Source: 13-2-20CM-66-19 sp963824395 (lineage in GTDB: Bacteria; Pseudomonadota; Gammaproteobacteria; Steroidobacterales; Steroidobacteraceae). From it: a DNA stretch of 64,000 nt. A program made the position numbers and the translations under genes. The stretch is taken from assembly GCA_963824395.1 (NCBI GenBank), contig CAWGPF010000001.1, positions 2,356,001-2,420,000 of the forward strand, given 5' to 3'. Below are positions 53,645 to 62,256 of this stretch, one piece after another (within the stretch, counting starts at the first letter, position 1; each line of letters opens with the position of its first letter). The notes under the pieces are model-generated. The model saw nothing but the letters and a program-made list of their open reading frames with translations. It did not search any database and was not told the origin of the DNA.

Positions 53645-54901
53645 ATGAGCTTGTCAAAATCAGGCAAAGGCGCGCTCGCGTTCATATTCGTGACGGTGCT
53701 GGTCGATTCGATCGGCTTCGGCATCATCCTGCCGGTGTTGCCGCGCCTCATCATGCAGCTCACCGGCCTCGGCATCGACCGCGCCGCAGCCTACGGCGGC
53801 GGGCTCGCCTTCTGCTACGCCGCGATGCAGTTCTTCTGTGCGCCGGTCCTCGGTAACCTCAGTGACGCCTTCGGCCGGCGCCCGGTACTGCTGTTCGCGC
53901 TGGCCGCCCTCGGCTGCGACTACCTGATCATGGGGTTTGCGCCGACGATCCTCTGGCTGTTCGCCGGCCGCCTGGTCGCAGGCATCGCCGGGGCGTCCTT
54001 CACGCCCGCGTACGCCTATGTCGCCGACATCACCGAGCCTGCCAAGCGCGCCCAGAGTTTCGGCCTGATGGGCGCAGCCTTCGGCGGCGGTTTTATCCTA
54101 GGTCCCGCCATCGGCGGCCTGCTCGGCAATCTCGGTCCGCGCGCGCCTTTCTTCGCAGCCGCGGCCATTGCACTCGCCAACACGACGTTCGGTTTCTTCG
54201 CGCTGCCGGAAACCCTGCCGCCGGCGAAGCGCCGTGCCTTCCACTGGATGCGCGCCAATCCGCTCGGCACCCTGGTGCAGGTGAGGAAATACCCGGTGGT
54301 GCCGTGGCTTCTGGGTGCGGTGTTCCTGTGGCAGCTCGGGCACCAGGTGCTGCCCAGCACCTGGGCCTTCTATAACATCTCCAAGTTCGGCTGGAGCAGC
54401 GCCGAGGTCGGGTATTCGCTGGCGTGGGTGGGCCTGCTGATGGCGATCGCGCAGGGCGTATTCACGCGGATCCTGATCCCGTTCCTGGGCGGCGAACGTC
54501 GCGCGGCGCTGACCGGCATGGCGGCCGCGTTACTGGCCTACGTGGGCTACGCGTTCGCGACGCAGAGCTGGATGATGTACGTGGTGTCACTCACTACGTT
54601 TGTTTTTGCGCTCACCTATCCGTCCATGAACGCGATCGCCTCGCAGCAGGCGCCCGCCGACGCCCAGGGCGAACTGCAGGGTGCAGTCGCGTGCCTTTAC
54701 AGCCTGAGTGCCATCGTGGGTCCGATTCTCATGACGCAGATCTTCGGTTACTTTTCGGCACCGCAGGCGGCCATTCATTTCCCCGGCGCGCCGTTCCTCG
54801 CCGCTGCGCTCCTGACCCTGGGCAGTGCCGCATTCCTGGTGCGCGCACTGCGGCTGGCACCGCCGCCGGCCGCACTTCGCGCAGCCTCCGGGGAGATTTG
54901 A
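53645..54901 (+). CDS. MFS transporter, TCR/Tet-type
   Basis: 418-residue 12-TM transporter. Motif A region GNLSDAFGRRPVLLFALAA between TM2 and TM3 and the GFGIILPVLPRLI first helix are the DHA1/TCR-Tet type. YVADITEPAKRAQSFGLMGAAFGGGFILGPAIGG is motif C-like, an antiporter hallmark. Probably drug/proton antiport; actual substrate unknown. The phosphoesterase gene follows 2 bp after its stop. Confidence 0.92.
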   Translation: MSLSKSGKGALAFIFVTVLVDSIGFGIILPVLPRLIMQLTGLGIDRAAAYGGGLAFCYAAMQFFCAPVLGNLSDAFGRRPVLLFALAALGCDYLIMGFAPTILWLFAGRLVAGIAGASFTPAYAYVADITEPAKRAQSFGLMGAAFGGGFILGPAIGGLLGNLGPRAPFFAAAAIALANTTFGFFALPETLPPAKRRAFHWMRANPLGTLVQVRKYPVVPWLLGAVFLWQLGHQVLPSTWAFYNISKFGWSSAEVGYSLAWVGLLMAIAQGVFTRILIPFLGGERRAALTGMAAALLAYVGYAFATQSWMMYVVSLTTFVFALTYPSMNAIASQQAPADAQGELQGAVACLYSLSAIVGPILMTQIFGYFSAPQAAIHFPGAPFLAAALLTLGSAAFLVRALRLAPPPAALRAASGEI

Positions 54902-54903
54902 GC

Positions 54904-56034
54904 ATGCGCACCGGCAGCCGCCACCTCGTGTTGCTCGCGTGTGCGCTCATGACTGGGTGGGCGCAGGGTGCCTCGGGTGCCGACAGCCCGCCGATCCGCC
55001 ACGTATTCGTACTGGTGCTCGAGAACCAGTCGTACGAGTACACCTTCGGGCCGCGCTCGCAGGCGCCGTACCTCGCCCGCGAGCTGCCGGCGCGCGGCGT
55101 GCTGCTGCGCCAGTACCACGGCATCGGGCACTACAGCCTGGACAATTACGTCGCGCTGATCAGCGGGCAGGCGCCGAATGACGAGACCCAGATGGACTGT
55201 CAGGTATTCGGCGAGTTCCGGACGGCCGCCGCAGGCCTTGACGCGCACGGCCAGCTGCACGGCGCCGGCTGCGTCTATCCGCCGCTCGTTAAGACGCTGC
55301 CCGACCAGCTCGAGGCAGCCGGGCTCACGTGGCGTGCCTACCTGGAAGACATGGGGCGCAACCCCGCACGCGAGCGCGCCAGCTGCGCGCACGTGGCGGT
55401 GGGCGCGCGTGAGAATACCGACGGCGCGCAGATCGGCGATCAGTACGCCAACAAGCATAACCCCTTCGTCTATTTCCACTCGATCATCGATGATCAGGCG
55501 CGTTGCGATCGGCACGTCGTCAATCTCGAGCTGCTGCCGGCGGACCTGAAGGACCCCGCGCGCACGCCGAACTTCGTGTTCATCACGCCCAATCTGTGCC
55601 ACGACGGCCACGATGATCCCTGCGTCGACGGGCAGCGCGGCGGGCTGCACGCGGTCGATCGCTTCCTGCGCGAGTGGGTGCCGCGCATTTTGGAGTCCCC
55701 GGCGTTCAGCGAGTCCGGGATGCTCATCATCACCTTCGATGAGTCCGGCAGCATCAGCGCGTCCGGAGCGACCGCCTGCTGCGGTGAGCGCGGGCTGCCG
55801 GGCGCGAAGTACCCGCCGGGTCTTTCGGGTCCGGGCGGCGGGCGCATCGGCGCGGTCGTGCTCTCACCCTTCGTCAGGGGCGGCACCGTCAGTGACACGC
55901 CGTACAACCATTACGCGCTGCTGCGCACGGTGGAGGAGATCTTCGGGCTGCCGCCGCTCGGGTACGCAGCGGACGTGACAGGTTTCGGGGCCGACGTGCT
56001 CAACGCCGGCGCGCCGCGTCCACCCGCTCAATGA
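54904..56034 (+). CDS. Exported phosphoesterase-family protein (acid phosphatase/phospholipase C-like)
   Basis: 376-residue secreted hydrolase of the family that includes phospholipase C and AcpA-like acid phosphatases. Signal peptide MRTGSRHLVLLACALMTGWA. Metal-site motifs: FVLVLENQSYEYTFG (ENxxF-like start), GHYSLDNYVALISGQAPND, and LIITFDESG near the C-terminus. Several Cys could form disulfides. GGGGAG precedes the ATG. Its 3' end overlaps the next, opposite gene by 35 bp. Confidence 0.88.
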   Translation: MRTGSRHLVLLACALMTGWAQGASGADSPPIRHVFVLVLENQSYEYTFGPRSQAPYLARELPARGVLLRQYHGIGHYSLDNYVALISGQAPNDETQMDCQVFGEFRTAAAGLDAHGQLHGAGCVYPPLVKTLPDQLEAAGLTWRAYLEDMGRNPARERASCAHVAVGARENTDGAQIGDQYANKHNPFVYFHSIIDDQARCDRHVVNLELLPADLKDPARTPNFVFITPNLCHDGHDDPCVDGQRGGLHAVDRFLREWVPRILESPAFSESGMLIITFDESGSISASGATACCGERGLPGAKYPPGLSGPGGGRIGAVVLSPFVRGGTVSDTPYNHYALLRTVEEIFGLPPLGYAADVTGFGADVLNAGAPRPPAQ

Positions 56035-56485
56035 GGTCGCTCACGATGGGGTTGCTCGTGCGCAGCAGCGGACCGAAAACCTTCTGCACCGGACTGAAGG
56101 TGACCTCCCTGCCGAACCTGCCGGGCTGACGCAGCGTGAGCGTGGCGCGCGGTGGATTGGTCAGGCCCGAATAGCTGATGTTCATGATGTTGGCGAGCGG
56201 GATGCGCTCCTCCTCGTCACGGAAGCGCACCCGCAGCGCATCGCCCTCGTCGTACACCGCATCGGCGAGATCAAAGACCAGGCGGCGCATCAGCCAGTAG
56301 CCAAGCGCGAACATCAGAAACGGCACGACGAAGACCACGAGCGGCGCCCGCGCCTTCGCATGCAGGCCGGCGCCCAGGGCGGTGACGAGAAACAGCGCCA
56401 CGCCGCCAAACCACAGCACCGGGAATACCCGCTTCACGAAGAAGGTATTGCGTGAGGAGATGCGCTGACCACTCTCATCGTTCAC
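56000..56485 (-). CDS. Two-TM membrane protein of unknown function
   Basis: 161-residue protein with two hydrophobic segments (VFPVLWFGGVALFLVTALGA and APLVVFVVPFLMFALGYWLM) and a cytosolic C-terminal domain with YDEGDALRVRFRDEEERIPLAN, resembling the small PH-like membrane proteins. GTG at 56485 with GAGG ten bases upstream. No conserved partner. Convergent with the phosphoesterase gene. Confidence 0.75.
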   Translation of the reverse strand: MNDESGQRISSRNTFFVKRVFPVLWFGGVALFLVTALGAGLHAKARAPLVVFVVPFLMFALGYWLMRRLVFDLADAVYDEGDALRVRFRDEEERIPLANIMNISYSGLTNPPRATLTLRQPGRFGREVTFSPVQKVFGPLLRTSNPIVSDLIERVDAARRR

Positions 56486-56647
56486 GACTACAGACCTCGC
56501 TTGCAGTGGGCAGGGCGCGGAGGCAGCACGGCCCCGGGCCCCGCCGGAAGGCTTCAAGTTACTGAAAAGCCCGCGGTTTACTGTGCGTTGCAGCACGACC
56601 GGGGCAAGCCACCGGCGTGAGCTGCGTCCCAGATGTCCGGGGGAGTC

Positions 56648-56676
56648 TCGACAATTAGTTGCCGAGGCAATATTAT
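56648..56676 (+). promoter_or_regulatory. Promoter with embedded MarR-type operator (efflux operon)
   Basis: TCGACA (56648-56653), exactly 17 bp, TATTAT (56671-56676). The spacer carries the palindrome TTGCCGAGGCAA (56659-56670) with A/T flanks TTA...TATT, the usual shape of a MarR-family site. A dimer bound here would block the promoter. The elements are seen; repression is inferred. Confidence 0.65.
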
Positions 56677-56750
56677 CGTCGGCAGTAATCACCCTGGCAG
56701 CGATCGAGCCACTTGCCGTGATCCGCAGAAGTACCATCAAGGCTGAGCCC

Positions 56751-57224
56751 GTGACCGCGCTGCAGCCCCCGGGCGAGGGGCTGAGCGTCGGCTATCTCAT
56801 GGGGCGCGCTCGCGCCTCGCTGCTCTCGGGCCTGGACGCCGAGCTTGCGCCCTTTGACCTCACCGGTATGCAGTTCGCGGTCCTCAAGCACCTCGGCGAG
56901 GGGGCGGCGCGCACCGCGGCGGACTTGTGCCGGTTCATGCAGTACGACACCGGCGCGATGACCCGGATCCTGGACCGCCTGGAGGCCAAGGCTCTGATGC
57001 GCCGCGAACGTTCGCGCGAGGACCGGCGCACGGTGGCGCTGCGCCTGACGCCGAGCGGGCGCGCCCAGATCGCGCGCCTGGTGACGGTCGCCGGCCGTGT
57101 GCTCGAGGCGCACCTCGCCGGCTTCAACAAAGATGAAATCGAGGCGCTCAAGAGCTACCTCGGACGGATGATCGATAACGGACACGCTCTGGGGGACACT
57201 CGACAGACAGGTACCAAGTCATGA
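56751..57224 (+). CDS. MarR-family regulator of the efflux operon
   Basis: 157-residue winged-helix regulator: LTGMQFAVLKHLGEGAARTA, DLCRFMQYDTGAMTRILDRLEAKALMRRERSREDRRTVALRLT, the MarR DNA-binding helix and wing. GTG at 56751 is chosen; a GTG at 56718 would add 11 residues. Its stop overlaps the OMF gene start (ATGA). First gene of the operon marR-OMF-emrA-emrB, and presumably represses it from the palindrome upstream until a drug or phenolic effector binds. Confidence 0.92.
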   Translation: MTALQPPGEGLSVGYLMGRARASLLSGLDAELAPFDLTGMQFAVLKHLGEGAARTAADLCRFMQYDTGAMTRILDRLEAKALMRRERSREDRRTVALRLTPSGRAQIARLVTVAGRVLEAHLAGFNKDEIEALKSYLGRMIDNGHALGDTRQTGTKS

Positions 57225-58639
57225 ATCCGCGCATCGCTCTCCTGCTCCCCCTCATCGCGCTGACGCTCACCGGCTGCGTCGACCACGGCAACTGGAAGCC
57301 GGCCCCGCAGCTCAAGCCCGACGCGCTCACGAGCACCCAGACCCTCAAGGACGCGAAGCTCGACGCGGCCGCCTGGCCTCAGGACCAGTGGTGGCGCAGC
57401 TACGGCGATCCGCAGCTCGACGCCCTGGTCGAGGCGGCGCTCGCCGGCAGCCCGAGTCTTGAGATTGCGCAGGCGCGCCTGCGCGCGGCCCAGGCGCAGG
57501 CGGTGTCCGCCGGCGCGGCGCGCGAGCCGCAGGTTGCGCTCAATGCCAGCATCACCCGCGAGCGCTTCCCGCAGAACGAGCTCTACCCCGCACCCATCGG
57601 CGGCTCCTGGGTGACCGCCGGCAATGCCACGCTCGACTTCAGCTGGGACCTGGACCTGTGGGGACGCAACCGCCAGCTGCTGGCCGCCGCCCGCGCAGGC
57701 GAGGCCGCCGCCGAGGCGGACCGTCAGGCCGCGCGCCTGGCGATTTCGGTCGCCGTGGTGCAGGCCTACATCCAGTTTGACCTCAACTACTCGCTGCTGG
57801 ACGTCACGCAGGACAACCTCAAGCAGCAGCAGTCGATCCTCGATCTCACCCAGCAGCGGGTGAGCGCGGGCCTGGAGAACACCGCGCGCGTGAAGCAGTC
57901 GGAGGGTACGCTGGCACTCACGCGCGCGGGCCTCGCCTTCGTCGAAGCCAACATCGAGCTCTCGCGCAATCAGCTGTCGGACCTCATCGGCGCCGGCCCG
58001 GATCGCGGCCAGGCGCTGCAGCGCCCGCACCTGAACGCCCCCGCCGAGATCGCGCTGCCCTCACAGCTGCCCGCCGATCTTCTCGGGCGGCGCCCGGATG
58101 TGGCCGCCGCGCGCGCGCTGGTCGAGGCGGCGAACCGCGGCGTGAAAGCCGCGCAGGCCGACTTTTACCCCAATATCAACCTCGCCGCCTTCGCCGGCCT
58201 GCAGCCGGTCGGGCTGTCGCAGGTGTTCGATTCACGCACTTTTGGTGCCGGACCTGCCCTGAGCCTGCCGCTCTTCAACCGCGGCGCGCTGCGCGGGCAG
58301 CTGTATGGCCGCCAGGCGCAGTTCGACTCCTCGGTCGGCCAGTACAACCAGACCCTGCTCGATGCGGTGAAGGACGTCGCCGACGTGGTCGCCAACTGGC
58401 GCGGACTCGAGCGTGAGACTCTCCAGGAAGAGACCGCGCTCGATGCGGCGCAGCGCTCCTACGACCTCACGAGCGAGCGCTATCGCGCCGGCCTCGATAA
58501 CTACCTGAGCGTGCTGTCCAGCCAGAACCAGGTGCTGCTCGCCCAGACGCTGCGTGCGGAGCTGCAGGCGCGCCGCCTGACCTTCAGCGTCAACCTGGTG
58601 CAGGCCTTGGGCGGCGGCTACGTCGCACCCGCCGGCTGA
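57221..58639 (+). CDS. Outer-membrane efflux lipoprotein, NodT/OprM-type
   Basis: 472-residue TolC-like channel. Lipobox TLTGC with Cys19; two tandem efflux repeats with the coiled coil segments YIQFDLNYSLLDVTQDNLKQ and ERYRAGLDNYLSVLSSQNQV. Pairs with the EmrA/EmrB genes downstream to span both membranes. Tripartite pumps of this kind export hydrophobic drugs, fatty acids or fusaric acid-like compounds. Confidence 0.94.
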   Translation: MNPRIALLLPLIALTLTGCVDHGNWKPAPQLKPDALTSTQTLKDAKLDAAAWPQDQWWRSYGDPQLDALVEAALAGSPSLEIAQARLRAAQAQAVSAGAAREPQVALNASITRERFPQNELYPAPIGGSWVTAGNATLDFSWDLDLWGRNRQLLAAARAGEAAAEADRQAARLAISVAVVQAYIQFDLNYSLLDVTQDNLKQQQSILDLTQQRVSAGLENTARVKQSEGTLALTRAGLAFVEANIELSRNQLSDLIGAGPDRGQALQRPHLNAPAEIALPSQLPADLLGRRPDVAAARALVEAANRGVKAAQADFYPNINLAAFAGLQPVGLSQVFDSRTFGAGPALSLPLFNRGALRGQLYGRQAQFDSSVGQYNQTLLDAVKDVADVVANWRGLERETLQEETALDAAQRSYDLTSERYRAGLDNYLSVLSSQNQVLLAQTLRAELQARRLTFSVNLVQALGGGYVAPAG

Positions 58640-58681
58640 CGGCGTCGGCCCACCTTATCTTCCAGGACCGGATACGCCCCC

Positions 58682-59872
58682 ATGGACGCCCAGGTAAAGA
58701 CCGAACCGACCACGACCCAGAGCCTGCGCCAGCGGCGCCAGAAGTGGCTCGTCATCCTCACCGTGGCGCTCATCGTGGTGGCGCTTCTCGTCGGCGCCTG
58801 GTGGCTCTTCTACGGCAGTCACTACCAGAACACCGACGATGCCTACGTCGCCGGCGACCTGGTCACTGTCATGCCGCAGGTGACGGGCACGGTGGTGAGC
58901 ATCGGGGCCGACGAGACCGATCTGGTCAAGGCCGGGCAGGAGCTCATCAAGCTCGACCCGACCGACATGCGTATCGCCTTGCAGGACGCCGAGCAGCAGC
59001 TGGCGCGCGTGGTGCGTCAGACGCGCACGGTGTTCGCCAACCGCGACCAGCTGACCGCCATCGCCAGCCAGCGCCGCGCGGACCTTGCCCGCGCCCAGGC
59101 CGATTTCGACCGCCGCAAGAATCTCGCCGCCTCCGGAGCGGTCTCGGGCGAGGAGCTCGGGCATGCGCGCGATGAGCTGAAAGCCGCCCAGGACGCACTC
59201 GTCGCGGCGCAGAAAAACCTGGCCGCGAGCGTCGCCCTCGTCGGGCAGACCGGGGTGGCCGACAATCCCGATGTGCAGGCGGCGGCCACCCAGGTGGAGA
59301 AGGCATGGCTCAACCTGCAGCGCACCAGCGTGCGGGCGCCGGTGTCGGGTTACGTCGCCAAACGCGGCGTACAGCTTGGGGATCACATCGCCCCGGGGGC
59401 GCCGCTCATGGCGATCGTGCCGCTCGAGCGCATGCGGGTGGAGGCGAACTTCAAGGAAGTGCAGCTGCGGCGCATGCGCCTCGGGCAGCCCGCCACGGTC
59501 GTCGCGGACCTGTACGGCGGCAAGGTCGCATACCACGGCACCGTGCAGGGCATCGGACTTGGCACCGGGGCCGCCTTTGCCCTGCTGCCGGCGCAGAACG
59601 CCACCGGCAACTGGATCAAGGTCGTGCAGCGCGTGCCGGTGCGGATCGCCCTCAGGCCCGAGGAGCTGCGTGAGCACCCGCTGCGTATCGGGCTCTCGAC
59701 CCGCGTCAGCGTCGAGACCGTCAACGAGGAGGGGCCGCAACTGGCGCAGAGCGCCCCGCAGACGCCGGTGCTCAGCACCGCCGCCTACGAGCTCGACAAC
59801 GCGGAGATCCGCGCGCGCATTGCGGAGATCATCCGCGACAACACGCGCGAGGGCGCCGCGCCCGCCGAATGA
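58682..59872 (+). CDS. emrA: EmrA-type membrane fusion protein
   Basis: 396-residue HlyD-family adaptor. Cytoplasmic N-terminus, TM about 20-42 (WLVILTVALIVVALLVGAWW), biotin-lipoyl half NTDDAYVAGDLVTVMPQV, long alpha-hairpin about 90-195, second lipoyl half RTSVRAPVSGYVAKRGVQLG and a beta-barrel with GLSTRVSVET. The stop overlaps emrB by four bases. Confidence 0.94.
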   Translation: MDAQVKTEPTTTQSLRQRRQKWLVILTVALIVVALLVGAWWLFYGSHYQNTDDAYVAGDLVTVMPQVTGTVVSIGADETDLVKAGQELIKLDPTDMRIALQDAEQQLARVVRQTRTVFANRDQLTAIASQRRADLARAQADFDRRKNLAASGAVSGEELGHARDELKAAQDALVAAQKNLAASVALVGQTGVADNPDVQAAATQVEKAWLNLQRTSVRAPVSGYVAKRGVQLGDHIAPGAPLMAIVPLERMRVEANFKEVQLRRMRLGQPATVVADLYGGKVAYHGTVQGIGLGTGAAFALLPAQNATGNWIKVVQRVPVRIALRPEELREHPLRIGLSTRVSVETVNEEGPQLAQSAPQTPVLSTAAYELDNAEIRARIAEIIRDNTREGAAPAE

Positions 59873-61416
59873 GCCAACCCAAGCAGCCGCTCGCGCCGCT
59901 GCACGGAGCGCAGCTCGCGATCGCAACCTTCGGGGTGTCGCTGGCCACCTTCATGCAGGTGCTGGACACCACCATCGCCAACGTCTCGGTGCCGACGATC
60001 GCCGGCAGCATGGGCATCAGTGCCACGCAGGGCACCTGGGTCATCACCTCCTTCACCGTCGCGACCGCCATCTCGATGCCGCTCACGGGACGCGTGGCGG
60101 AACGCCTCGGCCAGGTGCGCCTGTTCCTCCTCGCCACCGTGCTGTTCACGATGGCTTCGATCCTGTGCGGCCTTGCGCCCAACATGCCGGTGCTGATCGC
60201 CGCGCGCGTGCTGCAGGGAGCGGTGGCAGGACCGCTGATGCCGCTGTCGCAGGCGCTGATGCTGTCGATCTACCCGCGCGAGAAGCGCGGCCAGGCGCTG
60301 GCGCTGTGGGCGACGATCGCCGTGGTCGCCCCGATCGTAGGCCCGATTCTCGGCGGCTACATTTCCGACAACGCCTCCTGGCCGTGGATCTTCTTCATCA
60401 ACGGCCCGGTCGGCGTGCTGGCGGTACTGCTCACCACCGAGTCGATGCGGCGCATGGAAAGCACGCTGCACAGGCCGCCCATCGACTGGACCGGGCTGGT
60501 GCTGCTCGCCGTATGGGTGGGGGTGCTGCAGGTCATGCTGGACCTGGGTTCGGATGAGAACTGGTTCGACTCGCCGCTCATCATCTGCCTGACCCTCATC
60601 ACCGCGGTCATGTTCTGTTACTGGCTCGTCTGGGAGCTGAACCACCCGTACCCGATCGTCGATCTGTCCTTGTTCAGGGACCGCAACTTCGCCGTCGGCG
60701 CCGGCGGCGGCAGCCTCATCTATGCGGCGTTCTTCGGCAGCAGCGTGCTCTTGCCCCTGGTGCTGCAGACCCAGTTCGGCTACACCGCCACCTGGGCAGG
60801 GCTCGTCATCGCCCCGATCGGCATCGCCCCGATCCTCGGCTCGCGCTTCGTGGGGCGTAACTATCAGCGCGTCGACCCGCGCCTCCTGATCACCACCTCG
60901 TTCCTCATCACCGCGCTCGTCATGTGGCTGCGCTCGCACTCGAGCACCGACTGGGGGCTGTGGAACCTGCTCGAGCCGCAGGCGCTGCTCGGGGTGGGCG
61001 TCATGATCATGTTCACCCCGCTCACCGCGGTCACGCTCTCGACGCTCGACCCGCACCGCTCCGCGAGCGCGCTCGGCGTGTCGAGCTTCATGCGGCTCAC
61101 GGCCTCAGGCTTCGGCGCCTCGCTCTTCACCAGCATCTGGCAGAACCGCGCCGCCGTGCACCACACGCGCCTGGCGGAGGCGATCACCGCGTTCGATCCG
61201 GCGCGCAGCGGCACCTTCGGCATGCTGACGCAGCGCGGCCTGGGGGCACAGCAGGCCTACGGTCTTGTGGATGCCACGCTCACCAACCAGGCCTTCGTGA
61301 TGGCGGCCAACGATGTGTTCTGGGCGGCGGCGATCGCGATCGTCGGCGTCACCTCGATCGTGTGGCTGGCGCGGCCGCCGTTTCACTTCATGGCGACGCC
61401 GGTCGTGAGCGAGTAG
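59869..61416 (+). CDS. emrB: EmrB/QacA-type MFS drug exporter (DHA2, 14 TM)
   Basis: 515-residue transporter with 14 predicted helices. LDTTIANVSVPTIAGSMG (motif D1), GRVAERLGQVRLFLLATVLF (motif A), RVLQGAVAGPLMPLSQALML (motif B) and WATIAVVAPIVGPILGGYIS (motif C) are the DHA2 signatures. Works with the EmrA adaptor and OMF just upstream; start overlaps emrA (ATGA). Last gene of the operon. Confidence 0.95.
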   Translation: MSQPKQPLAPLHGAQLAIATFGVSLATFMQVLDTTIANVSVPTIAGSMGISATQGTWVITSFTVATAISMPLTGRVAERLGQVRLFLLATVLFTMASILCGLAPNMPVLIAARVLQGAVAGPLMPLSQALMLSIYPREKRGQALALWATIAVVAPIVGPILGGYISDNASWPWIFFINGPVGVLAVLLTTESMRRMESTLHRPPIDWTGLVLLAVWVGVLQVMLDLGSDENWFDSPLIICLTLITAVMFCYWLVWELNHPYPIVDLSLFRDRNFAVGAGGGSLIYAAFFGSSVLLPLVLQTQFGYTATWAGLVIAPIGIAPILGSRFVGRNYQRVDPRLLITTSFLITALVMWLRSHSSTDWGLWNLLEPQALLGVGVMIMFTPLTAVTLSTLDPHRSASALGVSSFMRLTASGFGASLFTSIWQNRAAVHHTRLAEAITAFDPARSGTFGMLTQRGLGAQQAYGLVDATLTNQAFVMAANDVFWAAAIAIVGVTSIVWLARPPFHFMATPVVSE

Positions 61417-61420
61417 GGTG

Positions 61421-61888
61421 CTACTCGAGCTTCAGGTAGCACAGCGGCAGGGCGGTGGTCGACTTGATGGTCTCGAGCGCGAAGCTCGCACTGACGTCCT
61501 GGAACTCGACCGCGGAGATCAGCCGCTTGTAGACCACGTCATACGCGTCGATGTCCGGCACGACGATGCGGATCAGGTAGTCCACGTCCCCGCTCATGCG
61601 ATGGATCTCGGTGACCTCAGGGATGTCGCGCACCGCACGCACGAACCTCTGGAACCAGGCCTCGCTGTGGTTGCCGGTCTTGAGTGTCACGAACACCGTA
61701 GTACCGACGTTCAGCGCATGCGCGTCCAAGAGCGCCACACGCTGGCGGATCACCTTGTCGGCCTGCAGCTTCTGGATGCGCCGCCAGCAGGGGGCCTTGG
61801 AAAGGCCCACGCGGTCGGCGATCTCGGCGGCCGTCAGTTCGCCGTCGGTCTGCAGGAGGTCCAGGATTTTCGCGTCGATCTTATCCAT
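61421..61888 (-). CDS. Lrp/AsnC-family transcriptional regulator
   Basis: 155-residue regulator. N-terminal HTH MDKIDAKILDLLQTDGELTA, then ADRVGLSKAPCWRRIQKLQ; RAM ligand-binding domain with DVDYLIRIVVPDIDAYD. Sensing of amino acids or related compounds by analogy. Converges on emrB, with a 4-bp gap between stops, and diverges from the DUF6356 gene. A long in-frame extension upstream is rejected because it has no Lrp homology. Confidence 0.93.
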   Translation of the reverse strand: MDKIDAKILDLLQTDGELTAAEIADRVGLSKAPCWRRIQKLQADKVIRQRVALLDAHALNVGTTVFVTLKTGNHSEAWFQRFVRAVRDIPEVTEIHRMSGDVDYLIRIVVPDIDAYDVVYKRLISAVEFQDVSASFALETIKSTTALPLCYLKLE

Positions 61889-61999
61889 GGAACACCGTTT
61901 CTCATATCGATGAGTTGCAGCAACATTGTTGCGCAAAATGCGGGTCCTGGCCAGACCTTCGCAACCGCGTAGCGCCGCCGCGGGGCTAGCATCGTACGC

Positions 62000-62254
62000 A
62001 TGGATGCACTGCGCCCCTTCACCGAGCACCCGGCCACCGTCGGGGAGACCTATAGCCAGCATTGTGGCTCCGCGGTCTATTTCGGCACCCGCATGATCTT
62101 CGCAGGCTTCGCCTGCCTGGCGCATGGCCTCCTGCCGTTCCTCTTCGTGCGTACGGGGAGCCGGGCGATCGCCGAGCTCAACGAGCGCATGATCCTCAAG
62201 CGGCACCGCAGCGCGCGGGCCGCGCTTACCGGCGACGCCCCACTGCCGCTCTAG
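62000..62254 (+). CDS. DUF6356-like small protein
   Basis: 84-residue protein: FTEHPATVGETYSQHCGSAV, a hydrophobic segment MIFAGFACLAHGLLPFLFVR and a basic tail. Matches the DUF6356 pattern as I recall it (FTEHPxxVGExYxEH ... HGLLPFLF). Probably membrane-associated; function unknown. Stop lies 2 bp before the YeiH-like GTG, so the two are likely cotranscribed. Confidence 0.8.
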   Translation: MDALRPFTEHPATVGETYSQHCGSAVYFGTRMIFAGFACLAHGLLPFLFVRTGSRAIAELNERMILKRHRSARAALTGDAPLPL

Positions 62255-62256
62255 CC

